64,000 nucleotides of DNA from Geodermatophilus amargosae (GCF_900116515.1 NZ_FPBA01000007.1:124001-188000), one strand, 5' to 3'; counted from the first letter of the stretch, positions 1 through 9,847 are shown. Numbers and translations are program-made. Notes: generated by a model not told the origin, from the letters alone.

Positions 1-927
1 CTGGGCCTCCTGCACGACGTCGTCGCCGGAGAACTCGCCGTAGCTCGGGTTGACGGTGACGCCCACGTCGTCGCGGACCCCGTCGACGACGGTGGCCCCC
101 GCCTCCTCCGCGCCCGTCGCTGCCTCGCTCTCCAGCTGCGGGCGGACCTCCTCGAACGACGGCGTGATCCGCTGCCCGACGAAGGCGACGACCACGCCCT
201 GCAGGTCGGGGACGGTGACGCTGAAGCCGGTGTTCGGCGCCGCGGCGGTGACGCCCTCGGCCAGCGGCGCCGGCACCTCGGCGACGCCGGTGGGCTGCAG
301 CGCCGGCAGGGCGACCTCCCCCGGGTAGCGCGCCGCGACGGCCGGGTAGGACGCCGGGGCGGCGGCCAGCTCGGCGACGGCGGCGTCGGCGGTGGGCTGG
401 TCGGGGACGACGAAGTAGCCGAGCTCGATCTGCTCGAGGCTGCCGCGCACCTCTTCGTACCGGGCGCGCAGCGCGGCCTCGTCGGTGCCGGCGTCCTCCC
501 CGGAGGCGGCGCCGAGCTCACGGCGCACCAGCTGCTGGCGGGCGCTCTCCCGGACGTCCTCGGGTGAGTAGCCCTGCGCGGCGGCCTGGGCGTAGAGCTC
601 GTCCTCGTCCCGGCCGGCGAGGGCCGCGTCGACGAAGGCGGTGACGTCGGAGTCGGTCACCTCGACGTCGTTGCGCCGCGCCGCCTCGGCGTAGAGCTCC
701 TCCCGCACCAGCAGGGTGAGCACCTGGCGGGTGAAGCCGGTGCCGGCGCCGCCCACCGCCTCGGCGATCGCCGGGTCGGCGAGCCGCTCGTCGACGGCGG
801 ACTGCAGCTCGGCCACCGTGACCTGTTCGTCCCCGATGTAGGCGGCGACGTTGGGCGAGGTCCGGCAGCCGGTCAGGACGACGGCCGCCAGCAGCCCGAG
901 GGCGACGACGGGACGGCGGGTACGCAC
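1..927 (-). CDS. SurA-like peptidyl-prolyl isomerase lipoprotein (3' end cut by window)
   Basis: Reads from GTG at 927 to the window edge, 309 codons without a stop, so the C-terminus is missing. The N-terminus is a lipoprotein signal: a short basic start, a hydrophobic stretch and the lipobox LTGC at about residues 18-21, after which the mature protein should be lipid-anchored outside the membrane. Residues about 25-150 look like the SurA N-terminal chaperone domain (AAYIGDEQVTVAELQ near its start). The downstream part could be a divergent parvulin domain, but I see no clear parvulin signature. Role is inferred to be folding of secreted proteins. A second in-frame GTG at 945 is possible; neither start has a good ribosome site. 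It is divergent from the phosphopantetheinyl transferase gene. Confidence 0.75.
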   Translation of the reverse strand, partial: MRTRRPVVALGLLAAVVLTGCRTSPNVAAYIGDEQVTVAELQSAVDERLADPAIAEAVGGAGTGFTRQVLTLLVREELYAEAARRNDVEVTDSDVTAFVDAALAGRDEDELYAQAAAQGYSPEDVRESARQQLVRRELGAASGEDAGTDEAALRARYEEVRGSLEQIELGYFVVPDQPTADAAVAELAAAPASYPAVAARYPGEVALPALQPTGVAEVPAPLAEGVTAAAPNTGFSVTVPDLQGVVVAFVGQRITPSFEEVRPQLESEAATGAEEAGATVVDGVRDDVGVTVNPSYGEFSGDDVVQEAQ

Positions 928-1088
928 GGACGCAGGCTGCCACACCCGGTGTGGTGCACGACGCAGGCGGCGGGCCACCCGGGAGGGTGGTGTCCCCACG
1001 AGGAGGGATGGCCACGCTCCCCGCCGCTGCCAGCATCGCGGGCATGCCGCCGTCCGTCCCCGCGCCCGCGCGCACGGGAGCGCCCGGC

Positions 1089-1709
1089 GTGACCGTCATC
1101 CTCGTGCCCCTGGTGGCCGACGACGACGCGCTGGCCCGCGCCGAGGCCGTGCTCGCGCCTGCCGAGCTGGCCCGCGCCCGGCGCGGCACGCCCGCCGTCC
1201 ACCGGCGCCGGGTCCTGCTGCGCGCCGCCCTGCGGACCGCGCTGGCCACCGAGCTGGGGACCGACCCCCGGCACGTGCCGCTCACCACGGGCCCCACGGG
1301 TCGCCCGGAGCTGCCGGCGCACACCGGCCTGGACGCCGGCTGCTCGGCCGGCGGTGCGCTGGGCGTGGTCGCGGTGGGCCGCGGCCGCCGGATCGGCGTC
1401 GACCTGGAGCCGGTGGCTCCCTGGACGCCGGACGTCGCCGACGAGGGCTGGCTGCACCCGGCCGAGCTGCGGGCGATCGCCCTCCTGCCGCCCGCCGCCC
1501 GCCCGGTCGCGGTGACCCGCGCCTGGACCCGCAAGGAGGCCGTCCTCAAGGCCCGCGGGACCGGCCTCCGGGACGACCCGTCCGCCGTGGTCACCCCCGT
1601 CGGGCGGACCGGCGGGACGGTGGCCGGCTGGACCCTGCACGACGTGCCCGTGCCCGACGGGTGGGTGGCCAGCCTCGCGGTCGCCCCTGACGAGGGGAAC
1701 CCCCGATGA
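1089..1709 (+). CDS. Sfp-type 4'-phosphopantetheinyl transferase
   Basis: Transfers phosphopantetheine from CoA to the serine of carrier domains. All three family motifs are visible: a GRPEL segment (P1-like), IGVDLE with the magnesium-binding Asp (P2), and the WTRKEAVLKARGTG block (P3, consensus W-x-x-KEA-x-x-K). At 206 residues it matches the Sfp/Gsp class. I chose GTG 1089 because GGGAG lies 8 bases upstream; ATG 1044, ATG 1008 and GTG 951 are in frame but would add an unconserved tail. Its TGA overlaps the ATG of the next gene by 4 bases, so the two are translationally coupled. The carrier domain encoded next door is therefore the most likely substrate. Confidence 0.88.
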   Translation: MTVILVPLVADDDALARAEAVLAPAELARARRGTPAVHRRRVLLRAALRTALATELGTDPRHVPLTTGPTGRPELPAHTGLDAGCSAGGALGVVAVGRGRRIGVDLEPVAPWTPDVADEGWLHPAELRAIALLPPAARPVAVTRAWTRKEAVLKARGTGLRDDPSAVVTPVGRTGGTVAGWTLHDVPVPDGWVASLAVAPDEGNPR

Positions 1710-4624
1710 CGCTCGCCCCCGCCGCTCCCCAGCTCGCCTCCTTCCGGGCCCGCTGCGAGGAGGTGGCCGGCACCGCCCTGGACGCGCCCGGCGCCCTGCA
1801 CGCCTTCTCGGTGCAGCGGCCCGAGGAGTTCTGGCGCACCCTGCTCGACTGGTCGGGGGTGCCGTGGTCCGGGTCCGCGGACGTCGTCCTCACCGGCACC
1901 GACGTCGAGACCGCCCGCTTCTTCCCCGGCCTGCGGCTGAACTACGCCGAGGCGCTGCTGCGCCCGCTGGACGACGCCGGGGACGACGCGCCCGCGCTCA
2001 CCGCCGTGCACGCCGACCGTCCCGCCGACCGCTGGACCCGGGGCGAGCTGCGCGACGCCGTCGCGCGGACGGTGACCGCGGTGCAGCGGCTCGGGCTCGC
2101 GGCGGGCGACCGGGTCGTGCTGATCGCCGGCAACACCGGCGAGACCGCCGTCGCCGCCCTCGCCGCCGCCGCGATCGGTGCGGCGGTCTCCACCGCGGCG
2201 CCCGACATGGGCGCGGCGTCCCTGCTCGGCCGCTTCGGCCAGGTGGACCCGGCCGTGCTCGTCCTCGACCGCCGGGCGGTTGCCGACGACGTCGTGGCCG
2301 AGGTCGTCGCCGGCCTGCCGACCCTTCGCCGGGTGCTGCTGCTCGACGACGGGCCCCTGCCCGACCTCGGCCTGCCGGTGGACCGGCTGGCCGACTGCAC
2401 CGCGGACGCCCAGCCCATGCACGACTGGCCGCGGCACGCCTTCGACACGCCGCTGTTCGTGATGTTCTCCTCGGGCACCACCGGCCCGCCGAAGGCGATG
2501 GTGCACGGGGCCGGCGGCACGCTGCTGGAGCACGTCAAGGAGCACCGGCTGCACGTCGACCTCGGCCCCGGCGACACCCTGTACTTCCACACCACCACCG
2601 CCTGGATGATGTGGAACTGGCAGCTGTCGGCGCTGGCCACCGGCGCCCACGTCGTCGTCTACGACGGCCCCGTCGCGGGCCCGGGGACGCTGTGGCAGCT
2701 GGCGGCCGACCACGGCGTCACCGTCTTCGGCACCAGCCCGGCCTACCTGCAGCTCGGTCAGGACGCCGGCTCCCGCCCCGCCGAGGCCGCCGACCTGTCG
2801 CGGCTGCGGGCGGTGCTCTCCACGGGCGCCGTCCTGCACGACTGGCAGTTCGACTGGGTGACCGAGGCCGTCGGCCCGGTGCCGCTGCAGTCGATCTCCG
2901 GCGGCACGGACATCATCGGCTGCTTCGTCCTCGGCGCTCCCGACCTGCCGGTCCGGCGCGGCCGCAGCCAGACCCGCAGCCTCGGCCTCGACGTCGCGGC
3001 GGTCGACGAGGACGGCCGGGAGGTCGTCGGGGCGGTCGGCGAGCTGGTCTGCCGGCGCCCCTTCCCGAGCCGCCCCGTCGGCTTCCTCCGCGACCCCGAC
3101 GGCAGCCGCTTCCACGACGCCTACTTCGCCGACCATCCCGGGATGTGGACCCACGGCGACCTGATCGAGTTCGACGCCGACGGGTCCTCCCGGCTGCACG
3201 GCCGCTCGGACGGCGTCCTCAACATCGACGGCCTGCGCATCGGGCCCAGCGAGATCTACACCGTGCTCCGGCAGCTGCCCGAGATCGCCGACGCGATGGC
3301 CGTCGAGCAGCGCGACGAGAGCCGGCCCGGGGGCTCGCGCATGGTGCTGCTCGTCGTCCTGCGGCCCGGCACCCGGCTCGACGGCGGCCTGGACCGCACG
3401 ATCCGGCGCACGCTGCGCCGGGAGGCGTCGGCCGCGCACGTGCCCTCGCTGGTCGTCGCGGTCGGCGACCTGCCGCTGACCCACAACGGCAAGCGCTCGG
3501 AGCGCGCCGCCCGCGACGCCGTCAACGGCGACCCGATCGCCAACGCCGTCGCGCTGAGGAACCCCGGCTGCCTGGAGGAGATCCGCCGGGCGGTCGCCGC
3601 GGCCGCCGAGGCGCCGTCCGCGCCGGAGGAGGACGACGGCCTGCTCGGCCGGGTCTCCCGCATCTGGTGCGAGGTGCTGGGCCTGCGCTCCGCCGATCCC
3701 GACGACGACTGGTCCGACCTCGGCGGCACCTCCCGCCAGGTGCTCAGCCTGCTCCGGCGGGTCCGGCTGGAGCTCGACGCCGACGTCCCGGTGCAGCGCT
3801 TCGCCGAGGACCCGACGCCGGCCGGCCTCGCCCGGGCCGCGGAGGCGGCGGCCTCCGCCACTCCGGCAGGCGTCGCCGTCCTGCGGGCCGGGGAGGGCCG
3901 CCCGGTCGTCCTCGTGCCCGACGCCTGGGGCCAGCTGAACCTCTACGCGGGGCTGGTCGACCGCCTCGCCACCCCGCGGCCGGTCGTGGGCCTGCGGCTG
4001 CCGCTGCGGGACGGCGACGGGCGGCACGGCACGGTCGAGGAGGTCGCCGCCGACGCCTTGGCGCAGGTGCGCGAGGCGCAGCCGGAGGGGCCCTACACGC
4101 TGCTCGGCTACTCCTTCGGCGGCCTGGTCGCCTACGAGGTCGCGACCCGGCTGCGGGCCGCGGGCGAGGAGGTCGGCTGCCTCGGCCTGCTCGACGCCCG
4201 CCCGCCGCAGGCGGCGCTCAGCCGCTGGGAGACCGAGCGGGTCCGCTGGGCCGGCCGCTGGGCGACGGTGCGCTCCGGTGCCGCTCTGCGGAGGGTCGTG
4301 CGCCGCCGGGAGCGGCCGTCAGCGCCCGCGCCCGTTCCCGCCGCGCCCGATGCCGAGTTGGCGTTCTTCCTCGGGACGCAGGAGGTGTCGGAGGCCTACC
4401 GGCCCGGCCGCTTCGACGGGCCGGTCGACTACTTCCTCGCCGAGGGCTCCCGGGCCGCGGCGTCCCGGACCCTGGGCGCCTGGCGGCGCAGGGTCCGGGA
4501 GCTGCGGGTGGTCGACGTCCCCGGCTACCACGGCGACCTCGACGACGAGCGGATCGGGATGCTCAGCGACCGGCACGTCGGCACGCTGGCCGCCTCCGTC
4601 TCCGCCGCCCTGGACCGGCCCTAG
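1706..4624 (+). CDS. Single-module NRPS-like enzyme: adenylation - carrier - thioesterase
   Basis: 972 residues in three domains. Residues 1-620 are an acyl-adenylating enzyme of the acetoacetyl-CoA-synthetase kind: an N-terminal FWRTLLDWSG / RFFPGLRLNYAEALL segment, the ATP loop SSGTTGPPKAMVHG (about 255-268), GGTDIIG (about 399), WTHGDLIEFD (about 481) and the catalytic lysine in THNGKRSE (about 595). Residues 640-715 are a phosphopantetheine carrier with its serine in DLGGTSRQ (about 675). Residues 725-972 are an alpha/beta thioesterase: GYSFGG nucleophile elbow (Ser about 802), Asp in LLDARPP, His in GYHGDL (about 943). There is no condensation or ketosynthase domain, so it should load one acid on its carrier and release or dimerise it by the thioesterase. 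The product is unknown; the A domain suggests a keto or acyl acid rather than an amino acid. It ends convergently with mfd, stops overlapping at 4621-4624. Confidence 0.85.
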   Translation: MTLAPAAPQLASFRARCEEVAGTALDAPGALHAFSVQRPEEFWRTLLDWSGVPWSGSADVVLTGTDVETARFFPGLRLNYAEALLRPLDDAGDDAPALTAVHADRPADRWTRGELRDAVARTVTAVQRLGLAAGDRVVLIAGNTGETAVAALAAAAIGAAVSTAAPDMGAASLLGRFGQVDPAVLVLDRRAVADDVVAEVVAGLPTLRRVLLLDDGPLPDLGLPVDRLADCTADAQPMHDWPRHAFDTPLFVMFSSGTTGPPKAMVHGAGGTLLEHVKEHRLHVDLGPGDTLYFHTTTAWMMWNWQLSALATGAHVVVYDGPVAGPGTLWQLAADHGVTVFGTSPAYLQLGQDAGSRPAEAADLSRLRAVLSTGAVLHDWQFDWVTEAVGPVPLQSISGGTDIIGCFVLGAPDLPVRRGRSQTRSLGLDVAAVDEDGREVVGAVGELVCRRPFPSRPVGFLRDPDGSRFHDAYFADHPGMWTHGDLIEFDADGSSRLHGRSDGVLNIDGLRIGPSEIYTVLRQLPEIADAMAVEQRDESRPGGSRMVLLVVLRPGTRLDGGLDRTIRRTLRREASAAHVPSLVVAVGDLPLTHNGKRSERAARDAVNGDPIANAVALRNPGCLEEIRRAVAAAAEAPSAPEEDDGLLGRVSRIWCEVLGLRSADPDDDWSDLGGTSRQVLSLLRRVRLELDADVPVQRFAEDPTPAGLARAAEAAASATPAGVAVLRAGEGRPVVLVPDAWGQLNLYAGLVDRLATPRPVVGLRLPLRDGDGRHGTVEEVAADALAQVREAQPEGPYTLLGYSFGGLVAYEVATRLRAAGEEVGCLGLLDARPPQAALSRWETERVRWAGRWATVRSGAALRRVVRRRERPSAPAPVPAAPDAELAFFLGTQEVSEAYRPGRFDGPVDYFLAEGSRAAASRTLGAWRRRVRELRVVDVPGYHGDLDDERIGMLSDRHVGTLAASVSAALDRP

Positions 4625-7600
4625 GAGGCCGCTGCCACCGGCTGCTCGAGCACCGCCTTCAACAGCGAGTGCAGGTGCTCGAGCAGCGCGACGTCGCGCA
4701 GCGGCGTGCGCCGGTCGGGGCCGACCGGGACCTTGAGCGACACCGTCTCGACGGCGGACTTGTACGTGGCGCCGTCGGCCATCCGGGCCAGCCGCATCTG
4801 CTGCGACTCCCGCAGCGGCACCGGCGAGACCCGGATGACCCGGCCCTGCAGCGACACCTCCGTGATGCCCAGGTGCCGCATCGCGACGCGGAAGCGCGCC
4901 ACCGCCATGAGGTTGAGCACCGGCGCCGGCGGGGTGCCGTAGCGGTCGGTGAGCTCGTCGAGGACGGCCTGCGCCTGCTCGTCGTCCTGGACCGAGGCGA
5001 CCTTGCGGTAGGCCTCCATCCGCAGCCGCTCGCCGGGGACGTAGTCGTGCGGGAGGTGCGCGTCGACCGGCAGGTCGACCCGGACCTCCACCGGCTCGGC
5101 GGGCGCCGTCTCGCCGCTGACCTGCGCCCGGTAGTCGGCCACCGCCTCGCCGACCAGCCGCACGTAGAGGTCGAAGCCCACGCCGGCGATGTGCCCGGAC
5201 TGCTCGCCGCCGAGCAGGTTGCCCGCGCCGCGGATCTCGAGGTCCTTCATGGCCACGGCCATGCCGGCGCCGAGGTCGGTGTTGTGCGCGATCGTCGTCA
5301 GCCGGTCGACCGAGGTCTCGGTCAGCGGCCGCGACGGGTCGTAGGTGAAGTAGGCGTAGGCGCGCTCGCGGCCGCGGCCCACGCGGCCGCGGATCTGGTG
5401 CAGCTGCGAGAGGCCGAAGGTGTCGGCGCGGTCGACGATCAGGGTGTTGGCGTTGGGGATGTCCAGCCCGGACTCGACGATCGTCGTCGCGACCAGGACG
5501 TCGTACTCCTTCTCCCAGAAGCCGACCATGATCCGCTCGAGCTCGTGCTCCTTCATCTGGCCGTGGCCGACGGCGACGCGGGCCTCGGGCACCAGGCTGC
5601 GGATCTTCGCGGCGGCCTTGTCGATCGACTGCACCCGGTTGTGGATGACGAAGACCTGGCCGTCGCGCAGCAGCTCCCGGCGGATCGCGGCGGCCATCTG
5701 CTTGTCGTCCCAGGCGCCCACGTAGGTGAGCACCGGGTGCCGCTCCTCGGGCGGGGTGAGGATCGTCGACATCTCGCGGATGCCGGTGAGGCTCATCTCC
5801 AGGGTGCGCGGGATCGGGGTGGCCGACATCGACAGGACGTCGACCGCCGTCCGCATCGTCTTCAGGTACTCCTTGTGCTCGACGCCGAAGCGCTGCTCCT
5901 CGTCGACGATGACCAGCCCCAGGTCCTTGAACCGGGTGGTCGGCTGCAGCAGCCGGTGGGTGCCCACCAGGATGTCGACCTCGCCGGCGGCCAGCTCGCG
6001 CAGGATCTGCGTGGTCTCGGCGTCGGACTGGAAGCGGGAGAGCACCCGCACCTTCACCGGGAACTGGGCGACCCGCTCGGAGAAGGTCTTGACGTGCTGG
6101 TTGGCCAGCAGCGTCGTCGGCACCAGGACGGCGACCTGCTTGCCGTCCTGCACCGCCTTGAACGCCGCGCGGACGGCGATCTCGGTCTTCCCGTAGCCGA
6201 CGTCGCCGCAGATGATCCGGTCCATCGGGACCGGGTTCTGCATGTCCCCCTTGACCTCGTCGATGGCGGCGAGCTGGTCGGGGGTCTCCTGGAAGGGGAA
6301 GGCGTCCTCGAGCTCGCGCTGCCAGACGGTGTCCGGACCGAAGGCGTACCCCTTGGTCGCCATGCGCGCGGAGTACAGGCGGATGAGCTCCGCGGCGATC
6401 TGCTTGACCGCCCGGCGCGCTTGGCCCTTGGTCTTCGCCCAGTCGGCGCCGCCGAGCTTGGACAGCGCCGGCTGCTCGCCGCCGACGTAGCGGGTCAGCT
6501 GGTCGAGGGCGTCGGTGGGCACGAACAGCCGGTCCGGCGGCTGGTTCCGCTTGCCCGGCGCGTACTCGACGATCAGGTAGTCGCGTTGGCCGCCGTGCAC
6601 GGTGCGGCTGACCATCTCGACGTAGCGGCCGATGCCGTGCTGCTCGTGGACGACGATGTCGCCGGGCTGCAGCTGCACCAGGTCGACGGCGTTGCGGCGG
6701 CGCGCGGGCATCTTCACCGCGTCGCGCATCGTGGTGCCGCGCTGGCCGGTGAGGTCGTGCTCGGTGAGGAGCACGAGGCCCACGCCGGGCAGCGCGAAGC
6801 CGGACTCCAGGTTGCCCTGGGTGATCGAGGTGAGGCCCTCCTCGGGCGCGGACTCCACGCCGGGCACCAGCCGGACGCCGAGGTCGGCGGCGCCCAGCTG
6901 CTCGGCCGCACGCTGCGCCGGGCCGGGGCCGGCGAAGGTCAGCACGACCCGCCACCCCTCGCGGGTCCAGCCGCGCAGCGACTCGACGGCGCGGTCGACG
7001 TCGCCGGAGAAGCGCTCGACCGTGGTCGCATCGAGGGTGACGTGCGTGTCGTCGTCCTCGGTGGCCAGCGTGAAGGCGCCGGTGGTCCACCACGGCAGGC
7101 CGCGGCCGCGGGCGGCGGCCTCGACGACCTCGAGGTCCCGGAACGACGACGCCCCGAGGTCCAGCGGCGCCTCCCCCGCCTCGTCGTCAGGGGCGCTGGC
7201 GGCGGTGGCCCAGGACGCGGCGAGGAACTCGTCGGCGGTGCGGACCAGGTCCGCGGCGCGGGTGCGGACCCGCTCGGGGTCGGCGACGAGCACGTGGGTG
7301 CCGGCCGGCAGCAGGTCGGTCAGCAACTGCATGTGCTCGTCCCCGATGAGGGCCGGCGTCAGCGACTCCATGCCCTCGACGGCGATGCCCTCGGCCAGCT
7401 TGCCGAGGACCTCGATCAGGGCGGGGTGCTCGACGGCGAGCGCGGCCGCCCGCTGGCGCACCACGTCGGTGAGCAGCAGCTCGCGGCACGGCGGCGCCCA
7501 CAGCCGCTCGGGGCGGTCGTCGAGGGAGCGCTGGTCGGCGGCGGAGAAGTAGCGCAGCTCGTCGACCTCGTCGCCCCAGAACTCCACGCGAACCGGGTGC

Positions 7601-8181
7601 GGCTCGGTGGGCGGGAAGACGTCGAGCAGGCCACCGCGGACGGCGAACTCGCCGCGCTTCTCGACCAGCTCCACGCGGGTGTACGCGGCGTCGGACAGGG
7701 CGCGGGCGACGTCGTCGAGCTCGGCGGTGTCCCCGGGCTTCAGCTCCACCGGCACCAGGTCGCCGAGGCCGGGGGCCAGGGGCTGCAGCACGCTGCGGAC
7801 CGGGGCGACCAGCACGTCGATCGTGCCGTTCTGGCCGGGGTGGGTGAGGTCGCGCAGCACGGCCAGCCGGCGACCGACGGTGTCCGCCCGCGGGGAGAGC
7901 CGCTCGTGCGGCAGCGTCTCCCACGCCGGGAAGGTCTCCACGCGGCGCTCGGGCAGGAAGCACCGCAGCAGGCCCGCGGCGACGTCGGCGTCGCGTTCGC
8001 CGGCGGTGACCAGCAGGACCGGCACGCCGGCGCCCGGCGCCCGCGCCGCCAGCGCGGCGGCCACCAGCGGCTGCACCGGCGGTGGTGCGGTCACGGCGAG
8101 CTCGGCGGACCCGGCAGCGGACACCACACGGGTCACGCCGGGATCGGTGAGGACGACGTCGAGCACGCCGCGCAGACTCAC
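4621..8181 (-). CDS. mfd: Transcription-repair coupling factor Mfd
   Basis: ATP-dependent translocase that removes RNA polymerase stalled at DNA lesions and recruits UvrA. Full length at 1186 residues. The N-terminal part is the UvrB-like damage-recognition region. Around residues 490-570 lies the RNA-polymerase-interacting CarD-like module (GDIVVHEQHGIGRYV). The helicase core follows, with Walker A in GDVGYGKTE (about 660), the DEEQ box in VDEEQRFGVEHK (about 757), SATPIPRTL, and the translocation (TRG) region near 860-940. The C-terminal TRCF domain (PVDAHLPHDYVPGERLRMEAYRKVA) is present. Start is GTG 8181 with GGAGGAAG upstream. It precedes the polysaccharide locus, which appears to separate it from pth-rplY-prs-glmU. 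Confidence 0.98.
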   Translation of the reverse strand: MSLRGVLDVVLTDPGVTRVVSAAGSAELAVTAPPPVQPLVAAALAARAPGAGVPVLLVTAGERDADVAAGLLRCFLPERRVETFPAWETLPHERLSPRADTVGRRLAVLRDLTHPGQNGTIDVLVAPVRSVLQPLAPGLGDLVPVELKPGDTAELDDVARALSDAAYTRVELVEKRGEFAVRGGLLDVFPPTEPHPVRVEFWGDEVDELRYFSAADQRSLDDRPERLWAPPCRELLLTDVVRQRAAALAVEHPALIEVLGKLAEGIAVEGMESLTPALIGDEHMQLLTDLLPAGTHVLVADPERVRTRAADLVRTADEFLAASWATAASAPDDEAGEAPLDLGASSFRDLEVVEAAARGRGLPWWTTGAFTLATEDDDTHVTLDATTVERFSGDVDRAVESLRGWTREGWRVVLTFAGPGPAQRAAEQLGAADLGVRLVPGVESAPEEGLTSITQGNLESGFALPGVGLVLLTEHDLTGQRGTTMRDAVKMPARRRNAVDLVQLQPGDIVVHEQHGIGRYVEMVSRTVHGGQRDYLIVEYAPGKRNQPPDRLFVPTDALDQLTRYVGGEQPALSKLGGADWAKTKGQARRAVKQIAAELIRLYSARMATKGYAFGPDTVWQRELEDAFPFQETPDQLAAIDEVKGDMQNPVPMDRIICGDVGYGKTEIAVRAAFKAVQDGKQVAVLVPTTLLANQHVKTFSERVAQFPVKVRVLSRFQSDAETTQILRELAAGEVDILVGTHRLLQPTTRFKDLGLVIVDEEQRFGVEHKEYLKTMRTAVDVLSMSATPIPRTLEMSLTGIREMSTILTPPEERHPVLTYVGAWDDKQMAAAIRRELLRDGQVFVIHNRVQSIDKAAAKIRSLVPEARVAVGHGQMKEHELERIMVGFWEKEYDVLVATTIVESGLDIPNANTLIVDRADTFGLSQLHQIRGRVGRGRERAYAYFTYDPSRPLTETSVDRLTTIAHNTDLGAGMAVAMKDLEIRGAGNLLGGEQSGHIAGVGFDLYVRLVGEAVADYRAQVSGETAPAEPVEVRVDLPVDAHLPHDYVPGERLRMEAYRKVASVQDDEQAQAVLDELTDRYGTPPAPVLNLMAVARFRVAMRHLGITEVSLQGRVIRVSPVPLRESQQMRLARMADGATYKSAVETVSLKVPVGPDRRTPLRDVALLEHLHSLLKAVLEQPVAAAS

Positions 8182-8329
8182 GAGGGACTTCCTCCGGGAT
8201 GTGTCGGCCCGCAGAGGCGCCGCCGAGTGCGGCGCCGGGCCGCATCGAGGTTAGTCCGCGGCAGGGACACTCGCCGCCGACGTCAGGGTGGCCGCCCGCC
8301 CCGCCCTCGTGGCGTGCCCGCCCGGGACG

Positions 8330-9847
8330 TCAGTAGGCCCCGTCGGCCCGGATGACGGCTCTGAAGGTCTTCCACAGGATCAGGAGGTCCAGCGCCAGCG
8401 ACCAGTTCTCCACGTACCGGAGGTCGAGTCGCACGGCCTCCTCCCAGGTCAGGTCGCTGCGTCCGGAGACCTGCCACAGGCCGGTCAACCCCGGCTTCAC
8501 CAGCAGCCGACGCCGCATCGAGCTGTCGTAGCGGGCGACCTCCTCGGGCAGCGGCGGCCGGGGCCCGACGAGGGACATGTGGCCGCGGAGGACGTTGAAC
8601 AGCTGGGGCAGCTCGTCGAGCGAGTGACGCCGGAGCACCTGACCCACCCGGGTGATCCGCGGGTCGCCGGGGATCTTGAAGAGCAGACCGTCATCGTTGT
8701 GGTTCCGATCGGTCAGCTCGGCCCGTCGAGCCTCCGCGTCGGTGATCATCGTCCGGAACTTCAGCATCGTGAACGGGCGGCCCGCCTGACCGATGCGCTG
8801 CTGACGGAACAGGACGGGTCCTGCGCTGTCGAGGTGGACCGCGACGGCCAGGGCCGCGAGGACCGGGAGCGCGAGGACGACGAGCAGCCCGGCTCCGAGC
8901 CGGTCCAGCGATGCCTTGACCAGCCGCGCGGGACCGGTGAAGTGCGGTTCCTCCACGTGCACGAGCGGGAGCCCGATGAACGGCCGCACGTGCATGCGGG
9001 GGCCGGCGACCTCCATGAGACCCGGCGCGACGAGGAGCTCCACGCCCGTGCCCTCCAGATCCCAGGAGAGCTGACGCAGGTAGGCCGCGGCGGCCTCGCT
9101 GCAACTGGTGACCGCGACGACGTCGACCGCCCATGCCGAGGCTACGTCGGGGACGCGCGTGAGGTCGCCCACGACCTCCACCCCCTCGGCCCGCAGCAGT
9201 GCGGCGTGGTCCGGGTTCGGCACACAGGCCGCGACGACGGTCATCCCGCAGTGCCGCTCGCGACGCAGTTGGCGGACGAGGTCCAGTACCGCCCGCTCCC
9301 TCCCCACGGCCAGGACCGTGCGCAGGCACAGCCCTCGAGCCCGCAGGTGGTGCACGTACCGGCGGAGCAGGTGCCGGCCGACCGCGCTGACCACCACGGT
9401 CGTGGGGACGGCGAGGACCACGAGGGCCCGTGACAGCTGCCAGCCCGTCGCGTAGGAGGCGAACCCGATGGCGGCCATGCTGACCAGGCCGCCCTGCAGG
9501 ATGCTGCGGAACTCCTCGTTGCCGCTGCCGATCGTCGACGCGTCGTAACCACCCTGGAGCGCCACCACCGCCACCCACACGAGGGGGAAGATCGCCACCG
9601 CGAGCTGGGTCGCCGAGCCGACGTCGGTGCCGAAGCGGATCAGGTGGGCGCACACCCCGCACAGCGCGGCGGCCAGCAGGTCTGCGGCGACGGCGGCCGC
9701 CACGTACCGGCGCACCCAGCGCAGCGGGCGGCGGCCGGCCGGCAGCGCCGAGGTGCCCGGCGGGAGTGGCTCGAGGGCTGCACTGCGGAGCGGGACCCGT
9801 TGGCCGGGTCCCGCCGGCTCTCGGACCTCGGGCATCTCCAACGCCAC
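8330..9847 (-). CDS. Polyprenyl glycosylphosphotransferase (priming sugar transferase) A
   Basis: Starts exopolysaccharide repeat units by moving a sugar-1-phosphate from a nucleotide sugar to undecaprenyl phosphate. About 505 residues: an N-terminal block of four or five membrane helices, a soluble nucleotide-binding-like region, one further hydrophobic segment, and a C-terminal bacterial sugar transferase domain with FRTMITDAEARR, SLDELPQLFNVLRG, MSLVGPRPPLP, KPGLTGLWQVSGRS and DLRYVENWSL. A very similar paralogue lies at 30353-31852, at the other end of the same locus; both end in GAY. I chose GTG 9847, preceded by AGGAGG; ATG 9835 is close behind, and the upstream open frame to 9970 lacks family sequence. 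The sugar transferred cannot be read from sequence. Confidence 0.93.
   Translation of the reverse strand: MALEMPEVREPAGPGQRVPLRSAALEPLPPGTSALPAGRRPLRWVRRYVAAAVAADLLAAALCGVCAHLIRFGTDVGSATQLAVAIFPLVWVAVVALQGGYDASTIGSGNEEFRSILQGGLVSMAAIGFASYATGWQLSRALVVLAVPTTVVVSAVGRHLLRRYVHHLRARGLCLRTVLAVGRERAVLDLVRQLRRERHCGMTVVAACVPNPDHAALLRAEGVEVVGDLTRVPDVASAWAVDVVAVTSCSEAAAAYLRQLSWDLEGTGVELLVAPGLMEVAGPRMHVRPFIGLPLVHVEEPHFTGPARLVKASLDRLGAGLLVVLALPVLAALAVAVHLDSAGPVLFRQQRIGQAGRPFTMLKFRTMITDAEARRAELTDRNHNDDGLLFKIPGDPRITRVGQVLRRHSLDELPQLFNVLRGHMSLVGPRPPLPEEVARYDSSMRRRLLVKPGLTGLWQVSGRSDLTWEEAVRLDLRYVENWSLALDLLILWKTFRAVIRADGAY

Noticed and set aside
518..4027. Very long open frame on the minus strand opposite the A-T-TE gene (and similar ones elsewhere, such as 1864-8355 plus)
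   Set aside because: In high-GC DNA, frames antisense or shifted to real genes stay open. These have Arg/Pro/Gly/Ala-rich composition, no family motifs and overlap clearly supported genes.
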